Below the pieces are notes generated by a model. That model searched no databases, was not told the DNA's origin, and saw nothing but the letters and a program-made list of their open reading frames with translations. Below, one piece after another: positions 42,800-51,432 of a stretch of 64,000 nt of DNA (the first letter of the stretch is position 1; each line of letters starts with the position of its first letter). The DNA is from Candidatus Gastranaerophilales bacterium (GTDB lineage Bacteria > Cyanobacteriota > Vampirovibrionia > Gastranaerophilales > Gastranaerophilaceae), in contig CALUWK010000001.1 of assembly GCA_944324475.1 (NCBI GenBank), positions 1 to 64,000 on the forward strand, written 5' to 3'. A program made the translations under genes and the position numbers.

Positions 42800-45019
42800 A
42801 TGATTAAGATTACAACAAAAACCCTAAAAGCTTTTAGTTTAATTGAACTTATGATTAGCTTGGTTACTATGAGCTGTATTTTGGCAGCTTTTTCTCCAAT
42901 CATTTCAAAAAAGCTTAAAACATCAAATTCAACAATATCTTCCCTTGGAATGAAGTCTCAATGTTCTAAAATATCGCCTGATTGTAAATTGTGTAATTCA
43001 ACAAAATGTCTTGTATGCTCTATAGTATGCCCTAATAACCATTATAAAGATACAAATTCTTGTACTTGTATACCTTGTTCTACTTTAACTTCTGATTGTA
43101 CAAGGTGTAGCAGTGAAAAATGTTTATCTTGTACATCGGGTTATGGTTATTATAATTCATCTAATACTTGTGTTCCATGTGAAAAAGGATACTATTCTGA
43201 CGGCACAAAGGAATGTATGCCATGTCCTGAAGGTAAATATCAGGATGAACTAAGCCAATCAACCTGTAAAGAGACTCCTATAGGAAATTATAGTGACTCT
43301 CAAGCATCAACAAGTTATACTCCTTGTCCTGCTGGAACTTATCAAAATAAACTTTCTCAAAAAGAATGTATTTCATGCCCTGTGGGTCAATATCAAAATA
43401 AAACAGGTCAAATAGTTTGTAAAGATTGTCCTGAAGGTAAATATCAAGATGAAACAAATTCAACTCAATGTAAGTCATGCGAAGCTAATAATTGGTCTGA
43501 AGCAGGTTCTGATACTTGTTATGTTTGTAGTGACGATAAACCTTGCGGTTGGATTGGTTCGGGTTCTGAATCATCAGGTGTTTGTAAGGCAAATCAGTTT
43601 AAGCCTACAGGTTCAACTGAGTGTGTTGATTGTGATGTTGTTTATCCTCATTGTGAAACATGCGGCGAGAACGGTTGTGTTACTTGTAAGCAGTATTATG
43701 TTTTAACAAATGGGCAATGTAAACTTGATAGTTGTCCTATTTATACGGTAAAAATTACCACTGGTGGAAAAGATTTATGTGTTACCCAGTATAACATGGG
43801 AGATTTTTCTGACTTTTCTATAAATGTCTCAGGTGTGACTGTAGTAGCTACGAGAACGATTTGTTCTTCTATTGCTTGTTGTTGGCAAGGAGATACTACC
43901 GTTGTTTGCAGTACAAGTAATGGTGATTATAGTGGTTGTGATAGAGCTCAATGTAATCAATATGCAGCAGAAATTATATGTGATAACTTGAATTATGGTG
44001 GATTAAGTTGGAGGTTACCTACCAGTGATGAATTAGCAGGTTTTAATCCAGATATATATTCAAAAGGTATTGGAAATAATGGCTTAATGTTATGTGACTA
44101 TAATCCAACTGATTCAAGCTCGGCAGAGTGTCTTTGTGCAGCTTATTCAGCTTGTAATAATAGAGATTGCGCTCCTAACACAATTTGGAGTGCTACTATA
44201 TTTAATAATAGCAACAATGCATATGCTTATAGTTTATATAAAGGTGTATGGAGTCAAGAAACTGACATATATCGTAATTCTGCTGCTTCGGTTCGATGTG
44301 TTAGTGAGCCAGGTGTTGCAACTTGTGCCGATAAATTTGGTGCAGGTTGTACATCTTGTACTTCAGGTTCTTGCAGTGCTTGTACTTCAGGTTATATTTT
44401 AAAAAATGGTAAATGTGAAGTTCCGACATTTCCTGATTATACTGTTTTAGTTGAATCAAATGGTAAAAAACTATATGTTACTCAATATAATATGGGTGAT
44501 AAAACAGTATTTCCAGTAAATATTTCTGGCGTGACTGTAGTTGGAACTTATTATACAGAGTGTTCAGATAATGCTTGTTGTTGGTATGGTGAAACTACAC
44601 GGGATTGCGATTCAATTAATGGTGATTATGGCGGATGTAATAGAACCGTATGTACTCAATATGCAGCTGAAATTATTTGCAATAATTTAAATTATGGCGG
44701 ACGTAGTTGGAGATTGCCTACTAAAGATGAACTTGCTGGGTTAAATCTTGCAACTTATTCACGGAATAAAGGCACATCAGGTCTTATGTTTTGTGACAGG
44801 TATTCAGGTTATGGTTCTGCTTATTGTGGTATCGGAAGTTCTTATTGTGAGGGAGCTTATAATAGTTCTTATAGCGATGGCTGCGACATATGTTATGTTT
44901 GGAGTAGTACGTATAGTGGTTCTTATGTTTATCGCCAAGAATTACGTAGAGGGTATTGGAATTCTTGGACTGAATCTAAACGAGCTGCAGCTTCCGTACG
45001 TTGTGTCAGTGAGTTATAA
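42800..45019 (+). CDS. Giant pilin-like adhesin: Cys-rich GCC2/GCC3-like repeats plus two FISUMP-like domains
   Basis: 739 residues. Prepilin signal LKAFSLIELMISLVTMSC (Ala at -1, Glu at +5). Residues about 55-300 are Cys-rich: CxxC-type knots like furin or EGF repeats, then repeats such as CPAGTYQNKLSQKECISC and CPEGKYQDETNSTQCKSC that match the ephrin-receptor-like GCC2/GCC3 pattern. Two homologous domains follow (about 310-500 and 545-739), each with QYAAEIIC, NLNYGG, SWRLPT-DEL and a C-terminal SVRCVSE, as in FISUMP/DUF1566 major paralogous domains. It is probably a surface pilus-tip adhesin, disulphide-stabilised. Confidence 0.8.
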   Translation: MIKITTKTLKAFSLIELMISLVTMSCILAAFSPIISKKLKTSNSTISSLGMKSQCSKISPDCKLCNSTKCLVCSIVCPNNHYKDTNSCTCIPCSTLTSDCTRCSSEKCLSCTSGYGYYNSSNTCVPCEKGYYSDGTKECMPCPEGKYQDELSQSTCKETPIGNYSDSQASTSYTPCPAGTYQNKLSQKECISCPVGQYQNKTGQIVCKDCPEGKYQDETNSTQCKSCEANNWSEAGSDTCYVCSDDKPCGWIGSGSESSGVCKANQFKPTGSTECVDCDVVYPHCETCGENGCVTCKQYYVLTNGQCKLDSCPIYTVKITTGGKDLCVTQYNMGDFSDFSINVSGVTVVATRTICSSIACCWQGDTTVVCSTSNGDYSGCDRAQCNQYAAEIICDNLNYGGLSWRLPTSDELAGFNPDIYSKGIGNNGLMLCDYNPTDSSSAECLCAAYSACNNRDCAPNTIWSATIFNNSNNAYAYSLYKGVWSQETDIYRNSAASVRCVSEPGVATCADKFGAGCTSCTSGSCSACTSGYILKNGKCEVPTFPDYTVLVESNGKKLYVTQYNMGDKTVFPVNISGVTVVGTYYTECSDNACCWYGETTRDCDSINGDYGGCNRTVCTQYAAEIICNNLNYGGRSWRLPTKDELAGLNLATYSRNKGTSGLMFCDRYSGYGSAYCGIGSSYCEGAYNSSYSDGCDICYVWSSTYSGSYVYRQELRRGYWNSWTESKRAAASVRCVSEL
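43741..45016 (+). repeat. Tandem intragenic duplication encoding the two FISUMP-like domains
   Basis: The halves 43741-44310 and about 44437-45016 encode parallel sequences, for example YNMGDFSDFSINVSGVTVV and YNMGDKTVFPVNISGVTVV, each ending ASVRCVSE. Spacing of Cys, WRLPT and the C-terminus is kept, while linker lengths differ. This is an old in-gene duplication separated by a short CTSGSCSACTSGY Cys knot. Confidence 0.8.
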
Positions 45020-45211
45020 CAATGAAGTGTCAATACTTTAGTCATTTTACAATTTAACTCTTTTTATAAAAATGTAGGAAGTAAAAATAGAAAGGAGAAA
45101 AACAAAAAGAAAAAAAATCTAATTCCAGTGGTTTATTTATAATCCATGGCTATAAATAAACCACACTCCAAATGCTTACAAAAAATTTCATATTATTTTT
45201 TGTGTTTTGGT

Positions 45212-45246
45212 AAGGGACAATGGTCTAGCCTTGTCCCCTTTTTTTA
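45212..45246 (+). terminator. Terminator of the giant pilin gene
   Basis: AAGGGACAA (45212-45220) pairs with TTGTCCCC (45231-45238), followed by a long T-run. About 190 nt past the stop codon. Confidence 0.85.
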
Positions 45247-45253
45247 AAAGTAA

Positions 45254-45281
45254 TTGAATAATTTATTTTTTATCTTATTAT
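45254..45281 (+). promoter_or_regulatory. Promoter with -35 and -10, leaderless start
   Basis: -35 TTGAAT (45254-45259), 16-nt spacer, -10 TATTAT (45276-45281), then 6 nt to the ATG at 45288. No ribosome site. Confidence 0.5.
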
Positions 45282-45287
45282 TGTGTT

Positions 45288-45668
45288 ATGAAAAATTTAA
45301 AAAGCATATTTTTAATATTTTTTATATTTTTTTCTCTGTTTATAGGGTTTATTGGGGCAAGTAATAAGGCTTTTGCTTCAAAAAGTGTTGATTTTGCAAC
45401 TATAAATTTAATTCAACAAAAGAAAAATGTTGTTATTAATTCTAAGGCTTTAGAACAGGGTTTTTATTTATTAGCAGATAATTCTGCCCTTGTTTACGGT
45501 TCAAATCGAATAGGTCAGAATAACACTATTTTTGGGGGTAATTGTGCTCCGGTTTCTTTTGAACAATTAAATATATTATCAAATAACCTTTATTCCAATT
45601 TATATTTTGATAGTTCTGCTATCGGTATTTCTCTTTTATTATTTCAAGTTCAACCTAATGCTCCTTAG
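45288..45668 (+). CDS. Hypothetical secreted protein
   Basis: 126 residues with a signal peptide (IFLIFFIFFSLFIGFIGASN, cleavage near AFA-S). The mature part is about 95 residues, hydrophilic then mildly hydrophobic (SSAIGISLLLFQVQ), with one Cys. No family recognised. It precedes the OadG-like gene by 44 nt, so it may be co-transcribed with it. Confidence 0.6.
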   Translation: MKNLKSIFLIFFIFFSLFIGFIGASNKAFASKSVDFATINLIQQKKNVVINSKALEQGFYLLADNSALVYGSNRIGQNNTIFGGNCAPVSFEQLNILSNNLYSNLYFDSSAIGISLLLFQVQPNAP

Positions 45669-45712
45669 TTTTATATCTTTGGTTGTTACATAAATATAAA
45701 TAGGAGATTATT

Positions 45713-45964
45713 ATGAATACTGAATTATTATTGCAAAATTTTAATACAGGTGTTGTCATAACGTTTATTGGTATGGCTACTGTTTTATTCTTTTTAACTT
45801 TGATGATATTTGTTATGAGAATTATGGAAAAAATCATTTTTCAATTAAATAAGATTTTTCCTGAAGAATTGCCTGTTGAGCAAAAGAAAAAAGTTAAAAG
45901 TAAGGACGAATCTGAAATTGCTGCTGCAATAGCGATAGCTTTTGCTCAAAGTGGAGGAAAGTAG
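45713..45964 (+). CDS. OadG-like small membrane subunit (decarboxylase gamma paralogue)
   Basis: 83 residues, ribosome site AGGAGA. One membrane helix (TGVVITFIGMATVLFFLTLM) followed by a charged tail ending SEIAAAIAIAFAQ. The second OadG at 53258 ends SEIALAIAIARAQ, so the two are paralogues. OadG normally bridges the biotinylated alpha and the beta subunit of sodium-pumping decarboxylases. Here its neighbour is instead an NhaD/ArsB-like permease 3 nt downstream. Confidence 0.82.
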   Translation: MNTELLLQNFNTGVVITFIGMATVLFFLTLMIFVMRIMEKIIFQLNKIFPEELPVEQKKKVKSKDESEIAAAIAIAFAQSGGK

Positions 45965-45967
45965 ATT

Positions 45968-47293
45968 ATGGATTTTGTACATAATTTTGTAAATGCAAAT
46001 AGTGTTGCAATTTCTGCAACTTTGCTTATTGTGGCATATATTTTTATAGCTTTGGAAAAAATTCCGAAAGTTACAATCGCTCTTTTGGGTGGTGCGATAA
46101 CTATAATTTTAGGGCTTGTTAGTCAAACAAAAATGCTTGACGGAGCTATAGATCCTCATTATTTTGTTAATTTTGTAGATTTTAATGTAATTTTTCTTTT
46201 AGTTTCAATGATGATTATAGTTTCTATAACAACAAGAAGCGGTGTATTTAGCTATATTGCTAATGAACTTTTAAAATTTACAAAAGGTCATCCTATAAAA
46301 GTTCTAGTCGCATTGGGGTTATTTACCGCTGCTGTTAGTGCATTTTTGGATAATGTCACAACTGTAATATTAATTATGCCAATAACTTTCTCTATAGCAA
46401 AAAAATTAGAGATAAATCCCATTCCTTTTCTTTTAACTGAAATTGTTGCTTCTAATATTGGCGGAACAGCTACTTTAATTGGTGATCCTCCTAATATTAT
46501 CATAGGAAGTGCTGCGGGTTTCACTTTTATGGATTTCATAAAAGAATTAACGGGTGTTGTTGCAGTTATTTTGATTGCAGTGATTTTAATGCTCGTTTTA
46601 TGTTTTAGAAAAATTCTTATAGCTGATGAAAATAAAATGCAAGAGGTTGTTAAAATAGACAATTCAAAAACAATAACGGATTATAATTTGATGGTTAGGT
46701 CTATGATTGTTTTAACACTTGTTATTTTAGGTTTTATGCTGCATGATGTTATTCATATAGAAACATGTATCGTTGCAATGCTCGGTGCAAGTATTTTATT
46801 ATTATTTGAAAAACCGACACAAATATTGCAGGATGTCGAATGGAATACAATATTTTTCTTTGTAGGCTTATTTATTATTATAGGCGGTCTTGAAGCATCC
46901 GGTGGTATAAAATTGATGGCAGAGTGGATTTTAAATGTAACGGAAGGTTCTAAAACCGCTACTGCAATGATTATTTTGTGGGCATCGGGTATAATATCGG
47001 GTATAATTGATAATATACCATATACTGCTACTATGGCACCTATGATAGCCGAAATACAAAAGGTTATGGGAGCAAATTATGCGTATCCTTTATGGTGGTG
47101 TTTGTCTTTGGGAGCTTGTCTTGGCGGAAATATGACAATAATTGGTGCTGCAGCAAATGTTATAGTTTCCGAAAATGCTGCAAAAGAAGGACACCCTATG
47201 GCATTTTTGAAATTTATGAAATATGGTGTAGTGGTAGTATTAATTTCTCTTGTAATTAGTACAATTTATATTTATTTAAGATTTTTAAGGTAG
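45968..47293 (+). CDS. NhaD/ArsB-type ion permease
   Basis: 441 residues, 11-12 membrane helices. Features of the ArsB/NhaD permease superfamily: VSAFLDNVTTVILIMPIT, TLIGDPPNIIIGSAAG and, in the second half, GIIDNIPYTATMAPM and LGGNMTIIGAAANVIV, which are the inverted-repeat substrate or sodium sites. Likely a sodium/proton antiporter (NhaD-like) or dicarboxylate carrier. Linked to an OadG paralogue upstream and a tiny membrane protein downstream. Confidence 0.87.
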   Translation: MDFVHNFVNANSVAISATLLIVAYIFIALEKIPKVTIALLGGAITIILGLVSQTKMLDGAIDPHYFVNFVDFNVIFLLVSMMIIVSITTRSGVFSYIANELLKFTKGHPIKVLVALGLFTAAVSAFLDNVTTVILIMPITFSIAKKLEINPIPFLLTEIVASNIGGTATLIGDPPNIIIGSAAGFTFMDFIKELTGVVAVILIAVILMLVLCFRKILIADENKMQEVVKIDNSKTITDYNLMVRSMIVLTLVILGFMLHDVIHIETCIVAMLGASILLLFEKPTQILQDVEWNTIFFFVGLFIIIGGLEASGGIKLMAEWILNVTEGSKTATAMIILWASGIISGIIDNIPYTATMAPMIAEIQKVMGANYAYPLWWCLSLGACLGGNMTIIGAAANVIVSENAAKEGHPMAFLKFMKYGVVVVLISLVISTIYIYLRFLR

Positions 47294-47300
47294 ATTTAAT

Positions 47301-47417
47301 ATGACAGAAAATAATAAAAATAAAAAGAATAATTCTCATCCCGAGATTATTTTAACATTAATATATACAGTTATTATAGTTCTTTTTATGTGGGGATTAT
47401 CGATTTTTTTAAAATAA
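47301..47417 (+). CDS. 38-residue single-pass membrane protein
   Basis: The ATG at 47301 lies 7 nt after the permease stop. A polar Asn/Lys N-terminus (MTENNKNKKNNSHPE) is followed by one membrane helix (ILTLIYTVIIVLFMWGLSIF). Stop at 47415-47417, inside the terminator stem. It is probably a small subunit or modulator of the permease, judged from position only. Confidence 0.55.
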   Translation: MTENNKNKKNNSHPEIILTLIYTVIIVLFMWGLSIFLK

Positions 47418-47445
47418 TAAACCCGCCTTATAAGGTGGGTTTATT
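47416..47445 (+). terminator. Terminator of the OadG-like/NhaD-like operon
   Basis: AATAAACCCGCC pairs with GGTGGGTTTATT over a 6-nt loop (47416-47445); one G-T pair. It overlaps the stop codon of the 38-residue gene. Confidence 0.78.
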
Positions 47446-47518
47446 ATATTTATCGAGACTTGAAAAATGCTTTAAAAAAAGTTAAAATTAAGTATATAGT
47501 TTAAAAAAGGAGAGGATT

Positions 47519-47881
47519 ATGAAAAAAGTATTAACGGTTGCTGCAATAATAGCAATGACAACTTCAATGTCTTTTGCTGCAACATCTTTCGGTAATTCTT
47601 TTAAAAATGCGGTAAAACAGGATATTCAAAATACTAAATCGGATTTAAAAGAAGCGGCTAAAAAGGATATAGAAGCTAAAACACAAGCTAAAACAAGTGC
47701 TTCTCAAGCAAAAAAAGCCGAAAAGATTAAACAAATAGATGCTAAATTAGCTGAATTAAATAAAGAGCTTGCAGCAGTTAAAAATGATAAAAAAATAACA
47801 GAAACCGAAAGAGTTTTAAAAATGCGCCCGATTCAAAGACAAATTGATTTTTATACAAGACAAAAACAAGCTTTACAATAA
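47519..47881 (+). CDS. Small secreted coiled-coil protein
   Basis: 120 residues. Signal peptide KKVLTVAAIIAMTTSMSFAA, then a highly charged Lys/Ala/Gln helix (KQDIQNTKSDLKEAAKKDIE ... KIKQIDAKLAELNKELAAVK). Ribosome site AAGGAGAGG and its own terminator suggest strong expression. Resembles generic periplasmic coiled-coil proteins such as OmpH/Skp-like chaperones by composition, but not clearly by motif. Confidence 0.65.
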   Translation: MKKVLTVAAIIAMTTSMSFAATSFGNSFKNAVKQDIQNTKSDLKEAAKKDIEAKTQAKTSASQAKKAEKIKQIDAKLAELNKELAAVKNDKKITETERVLKMRPIQRQIDFYTRQKQALQ

Positions 47882-47883
47882 AG

Positions 47884-47905
47884 AAGGCCCTTTGGGGCTT
47901 TTTTA
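47884..47905 (+). terminator. Terminator of the coiled-coil gene
   Basis: A short stem GCCC/GGGC with flanking A-T pairs, followed by TTTTTT. It sits just after the stop codon at 47881 and in front of the convergent porin gene. Confidence 0.7.
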
Positions 47906-47913
47906 TTGTAAAT

Positions 47914-49152
47914 TTATAATAAAAATTGCGTTCCGACAATTATTTTATGTGAGTCAGACCCACCTTGATTTTGGGCAAATACATAATTTAACATAACTCT
48001 CATTGTTTGACCCAGTATAAAGTAATTTATTCCTGCGGTATATTCTTTTATGTTATTGTTTGCGATTAATTTATTTGGATCAAAGTCATCATATCTTAAA
48101 AGAAATTCAAGTTTTTTTGTAATCCTATAAGCCAGTGTTATATTATAGCCCCATCTTTTTTTGTCGGTTAATCCTGAAGCACCGTTAGAGCCATCTGCGT
48201 TTTGATATTCTGCAAGCATCCAAAACCTTTTATAGTCATATCTTATGGCTGCGCTTGTAACAAAGAAATCATGAGAATTTCTGCTACCTGTTTGTATGCC
48301 TCCTCCAATATTTAAATTTCCGTATTTTTCTTTAACCTTTGCTAATGGTTTAAAATTTATCCATAAATCTGTTTCAACACCCGGAAAAAATTCGCTATAC
48401 CAGGTGTCAGAACTGTATCCTCCAAGGTCATAGTCTAAATATTTATAATCGCCTTTTATACGTATGCCTGTTTTTCTTATGTTACCAAAATTTCTTGCTG
48501 TTTGTGAACGAGCTAAGAAAGGTACTAAATATGGGCATTGCCCTCCCTCATAACCGACATTAGGACGTGAAGTACCAAACATTAAGGTATTGTGAGGGAT
48601 TCTTTTTGTTTCAATCCAAGCATCAAGTACAAGTTTATGAAAAAAATCATCGTGCATATCGGGAGTTAAATCAAAAAGCAAATTATAACCTTCTTTTTCG
48701 GTTCTGAATTTACCTTTTAAACCCACATTAATTAATTGAGTATTATATTTAAGGTTAGATTCTTTTTCACCAATAGTTTCGCCAAGATTAAATATAAAAC
48801 TTCCTTGTAAACCGATGTCTTTTATAATTCCTTTGTTAAATTGAGCGGTTAATTGTTTTTTAAACATACCTTCAGAATTATTTAGGTCATATTCTTTTTC
48901 TATTATTCCTTTTAGAGCTTCTTTTGAGTAGGGATTTATTTCTTTTTCAATTTTTTCTTCAAGTGTTTTTTCTTGTTTTTCTAAGATTATTGGTTCTTCA
49001 AGAATGACTTTTTTTTCACCTTCCATTAAATCTTTTTTTATTGTGGTATTTTCATCAGGTGAAATTATTACATCATCCTTTACATCATCTTTAATTGCAA
49101 AGGCAGGTGTCATAAAAATCAATATAAAAAATATAAATATAATCTTTTTCAT
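47914..49152 (-). CDS. Outer-membrane beta-barrel porin (porin O/P-like)
   Basis: 412 residues. Signal peptide (IIFIFFILIFMTPAFA), an acidic linker (EKKVILEEPIILEKQEKTLE), then a barrel of alternating strands with aromatic ends, for example YKYLDYDLGGYSSDTWYSEF and FWMLAEYQNADGSN. The last strand ends GTQFLL. The RYDDFDPNK and TAGINYFILGQTMRVMLNY motifs resemble phosphate-selective or short-chain porins (OprO/P family). Confirms a diderm envelope. Confidence 0.82.
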   Translation of the reverse strand: MKKIIFIFFILIFMTPAFAIKDDVKDDVIISPDENTTIKKDLMEGEKKVILEEPIILEKQEKTLEEKIEKEINPYSKEALKGIIEKEYDLNNSEGMFKKQLTAQFNKGIIKDIGLQGSFIFNLGETIGEKESNLKYNTQLINVGLKGKFRTEKEGYNLLFDLTPDMHDDFFHKLVLDAWIETKRIPHNTLMFGTSRPNVGYEGGQCPYLVPFLARSQTARNFGNIRKTGIRIKGDYKYLDYDLGGYSSDTWYSEFFPGVETDLWINFKPLAKVKEKYGNLNIGGGIQTGSRNSHDFFVTSAAIRYDYKRFWMLAEYQNADGSNGASGLTDKKRWGYNITLAYRITKKLEFLLRYDDFDPNKLIANNNIKEYTAGINYFILGQTMRVMLNYVFAQNQGGSDSHKIIVGTQFLL

Positions 49153-49165
49153 TTTTTTAGGGAAT

Positions 49166-49199
49166 AAAAACGGCTCATAAATTTTATAAGCCGTTTTTT
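49166..49199 (-). terminator. Terminator of the FNT gene
   Basis: AAAAACGGCT pairs with AGCCGTTTTT (49166-49199). On the minus strand it follows the formate channel gene and ends in a T-run just before the porin gene. Confidence 0.82.
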
Positions 49200-49203
49200 A
49201 TTT

Positions 49204-50073
49204 TTACGCTTCTTTATTGTGGTCATCTCTAAGGTATGCCATCCAGAAAAGTAATACCACAAAAACAAGTGCTCCAACAATATTTCCAAGTGTTACTGGT
49301 ATTAAATTATGGATGAAAAATGTTTTCCAAGTTAATGTTGCTAATTGATCTGCACTAAAACCTGAAGCAGCTACAACGGATGGAACAGATTTCATTAATA
49401 TTCCGCTTGGTATAAAAAACATATTAGCTACGCTATGTTCATAGCCGGAAGCAACGAATGTCATAATGGGGAAGAATATTGCAAATATTTTACCTATTAC
49501 CCGTCTTGAGCTTGTTGCCATCCAAACAGCTAAACATACAAGCCAGTTACATAGTATACCTCTGCAAAATGCTTCCATAAAGCTTAAATTAACTTTCATG
49601 TGAGCATTTGTAAGGGTATTAACACCGAGAGCGTCGTGTGCATTGTGGCACATAGCTCCGTAATATACCAGAAATGCCAGAATAATTGAACCTATGAAGT
49701 TTCCTAAATATACTATTGACCAGCTTCTAAAAAGTTTAGCCCAAGTAATTTTCTTTTCAATAACTGAAAACATCATCATGACGTTTCCCGTAAAAAGCTC
49801 TGCACCTGTTAAAACAACCATCATAAGTCCTGCTGCAAAAACCATGGCACCAATTAGCTTAGATGCACCCCAGCCGAGAGTTTCTGCTGTACCTGTAGAA
49901 ACCGTTAAGCTAACTTGTGCGCCATAAGCGATAAATGCCCCTGCTGCAATAGCCAGAACAAACATTTTAGATTTTCTATATCCTGCTTTTTGGGGCATAA
50001 CTTGTTCTGAAAAGCCGTGTGCAACTTCATTTGGAGCAAGACAGTCTTTGTTGTCAATAACTTGATTTGACAT
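49204..50073 (-). CDS. Formate/nitrite transporter (FNT family)
   Basis: 289 residues, six membrane helices with the FNT fold. Visible: MFVLAIAAGAFIAYGAQ, GAELFTGNVMMMFSVIEKKI, CRGILCNWLVCLAVWMA, YEHSVANMFFIPSG (substrate-gating His) and NLIPVTLGNIVGALVFV. It moves formate, nitrite or related small anions; with the decarboxylase operon next door, export of formate from fermentation is likely. Ribosome site AAGGAG. Confidence 0.93.
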   Translation of the reverse strand: MSNQVIDNKDCLAPNEVAHGFSEQVMPQKAGYRKSKMFVLAIAAGAFIAYGAQVSLTVSTGTAETLGWGASKLIGAMVFAAGLMMVVLTGAELFTGNVMMMFSVIEKKITWAKLFRSWSIVYLGNFIGSIILAFLVYYGAMCHNAHDALGVNTLTNAHMKVNLSFMEAFCRGILCNWLVCLAVWMATSSRRVIGKIFAIFFPIMTFVASGYEHSVANMFFIPSGILMKSVPSVVAASGFSADQLATLTWKTFFIHNLIPVTLGNIVGALVFVVLLFWMAYLRDDHNKEA

Positions 50074-50201
50074 AATTATCTCCTTAGTTTTGTTGTAATG
50101 CTATAAATAATGGTGAAAATTCACCCGAAAAAAATTGTATTCCTTTAATGATAATTTTCAAGCATTTTTTTATAATTTTATAATTATTTTTTTTAAGATA
50201 A

Positions 50202-50229
50202 AAAATAGGGGGTGTATACCCCCTATTTT
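50202..50229 (-). terminator. Terminator after oadB
   Basis: AAAATAGGGGG (50202-50212) pairs with CCCCCTATTTT (50219-50229), loop 6 nt, with A/T runs on both sides. It ends the ldcA-birA-oadG-oadA-oadB operon. Confidence 0.88.
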
Positions 50230-50237
50230 ATTTTATG

Positions 50238-51416
50238 TTATTGAATGCAAACTGTTAATAATACACCCGCTGCAACGGCTGAACCGATGACTCCTGCAAC
50301 ATTTGGCCCCATAGCGTGCATTAATAAGTAGTTATTTGGATTGTATTCAAGCCCTACCTTGTTAGATACCCTTGCTGCCATGGGTACTGCAGAAACTCCT
50401 GCTGAACCGATAAGGGGATTGATTTTTTCTTTTGAAAATAAATTCATAATTTTTGCCATAATAACTCCTGCTCCTGTTGCGAGAGAAAAAGCAACAATGC
50501 CAAGGATTAAAATGAACAATGTTTGAATTGTTAAAAATTGGTCAGAAGATAGTTTGGAGCCTACTGACAATCCTAAGAATATTGTAATTATGTTAATTAG
50601 TGCGTTTTGCATTGTATTTGAAAGTCTTTCAACAACACCGCACTCTTTACATAAATTACCGAAAGCAAGTGCTCCAACAAGCGGACAAGCACTTGGAAGG
50701 AATAAAATGCAAAGAGAAAGAACCAAAAGAGGAAAAACTATTTTTTCACGTTTAGAAACTTCTCTTAATTGTTTCATCTCAATTTTGCGTTCTTTATCAG
50801 TTGTTAAAAGTTTCATAATTGGTGGTTGTATAACAGGAACAAGGGCCATATAAGAGTAGGCTGCAACTGCAATAGCACCAAGTAGTTCGGGAGCTAACTT
50901 TGAAGTTACATATATTGAAGTCGGGCCGTCTGCTCCGCCTATAATACCTATTGCACCTGATTGTGGAAGTGTAAATCCAAAAATACATAATGCTAGCAGT
51001 AATGCTCCAAAAATTCCAAATTGAGCAGCACCTCCCAAAAGAGCTGTTTTTGGATTAGCAATAAGAGGACCAAAGTCTGTCATTGCACCTACTCCCATGA
51101 AAATTATCAAAGGGAACAGTCCTTGGTGGATACCTGCTTCATATACAATATATAAAAACCCACCCGGTTCATTCATTCCTGCTCCGGGGATATTTGATAG
51201 AAATCCGCCAAAGGCGATAGGAATTAAAAGTAAGGGTTCATATTGTTTTTTAATTCCAAGCCACATCAAAAATAAGCATACAATAAGCATTATTGGTGAG
51301 CCGAATTGATGTAAAAATTGTTCAAACGCATTTGTTATATTAGGATCTGCGGGTTGAACAAAGTTGCAAATTCCTGTGGTTTGCCATAATTGTTGAAAAA
51401 TTTCACCTATATTCAT
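50238..51416 (-). CDS. oadB: Sodium-pumping decarboxylase beta subunit
   Basis: 392 residues, 9-11 membrane helices. Family motifs: [59 protein letters not shown] and [18 protein letters not shown]. It couples decarboxylation of the carboxybiotin to sodium export. Ribosome site GCGGAG. Follows oadA by 16 nt. Confidence 0.95.
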   Translation of the reverse strand: MNIGEIFQQLWQTTGICNFVQPADPNITNAFEQFLHQFGSPIMLIVCLFLMWLGIKKQYEPLLLIPIAFGGFLSNIPGAGMNEPGGFLYIVYEAGIHQGLFPLIIFMGVGAMTDFGPLIANPKTALLGGAAQFGIFGALLLALCIFGFTLPQSGAIGIIGGADGPTSIYVTSKLAPELLGAIAVAAYSYMALVPVIQPPIMKLLTTDKERKIEMKQLREVSKREKIVFPLLVLSLCILFLPSACPLVGALAFGNLCKECGVVERLSNTMQNALINIITIFLGLSVGSKLSSDQFLTIQTLFILILGIVAFSLATGAGVIMAKIMNLFSKEKINPLIGSAGVSAVPMAARVSNKVGLEYNPNNYLLMHAMGPNVAGVIGSAVAAGVLLTVCIQ

Positions 51417-51432
51417 TTTTTTGTCTCCGCTA

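Larger units (their letters stand above)
45020..45287 (+). other. Intergenic stretch with a 13-bp perfect hairpin
   Basis: No credible ORF. An orphan ribosome-site-like AAAGGAG (about 45091) is not followed by a start. TGGTTTATTTATA (45129-45141) pairs perfectly with TATAAATAAACCA (45151-45163) across a 9-nt loop. The terminator at 45212 follows. The hairpin has no T-run of its own and may protect the pilin mRNA 3' end. Confidence 0.5.

Noticed and set aside
43278-44402. Other reading frames within the giant pilin gene
   Set aside because: They are shadows created by its low-complexity Cys/Ser/Gly codons; no ribosome sites and no plausible products.
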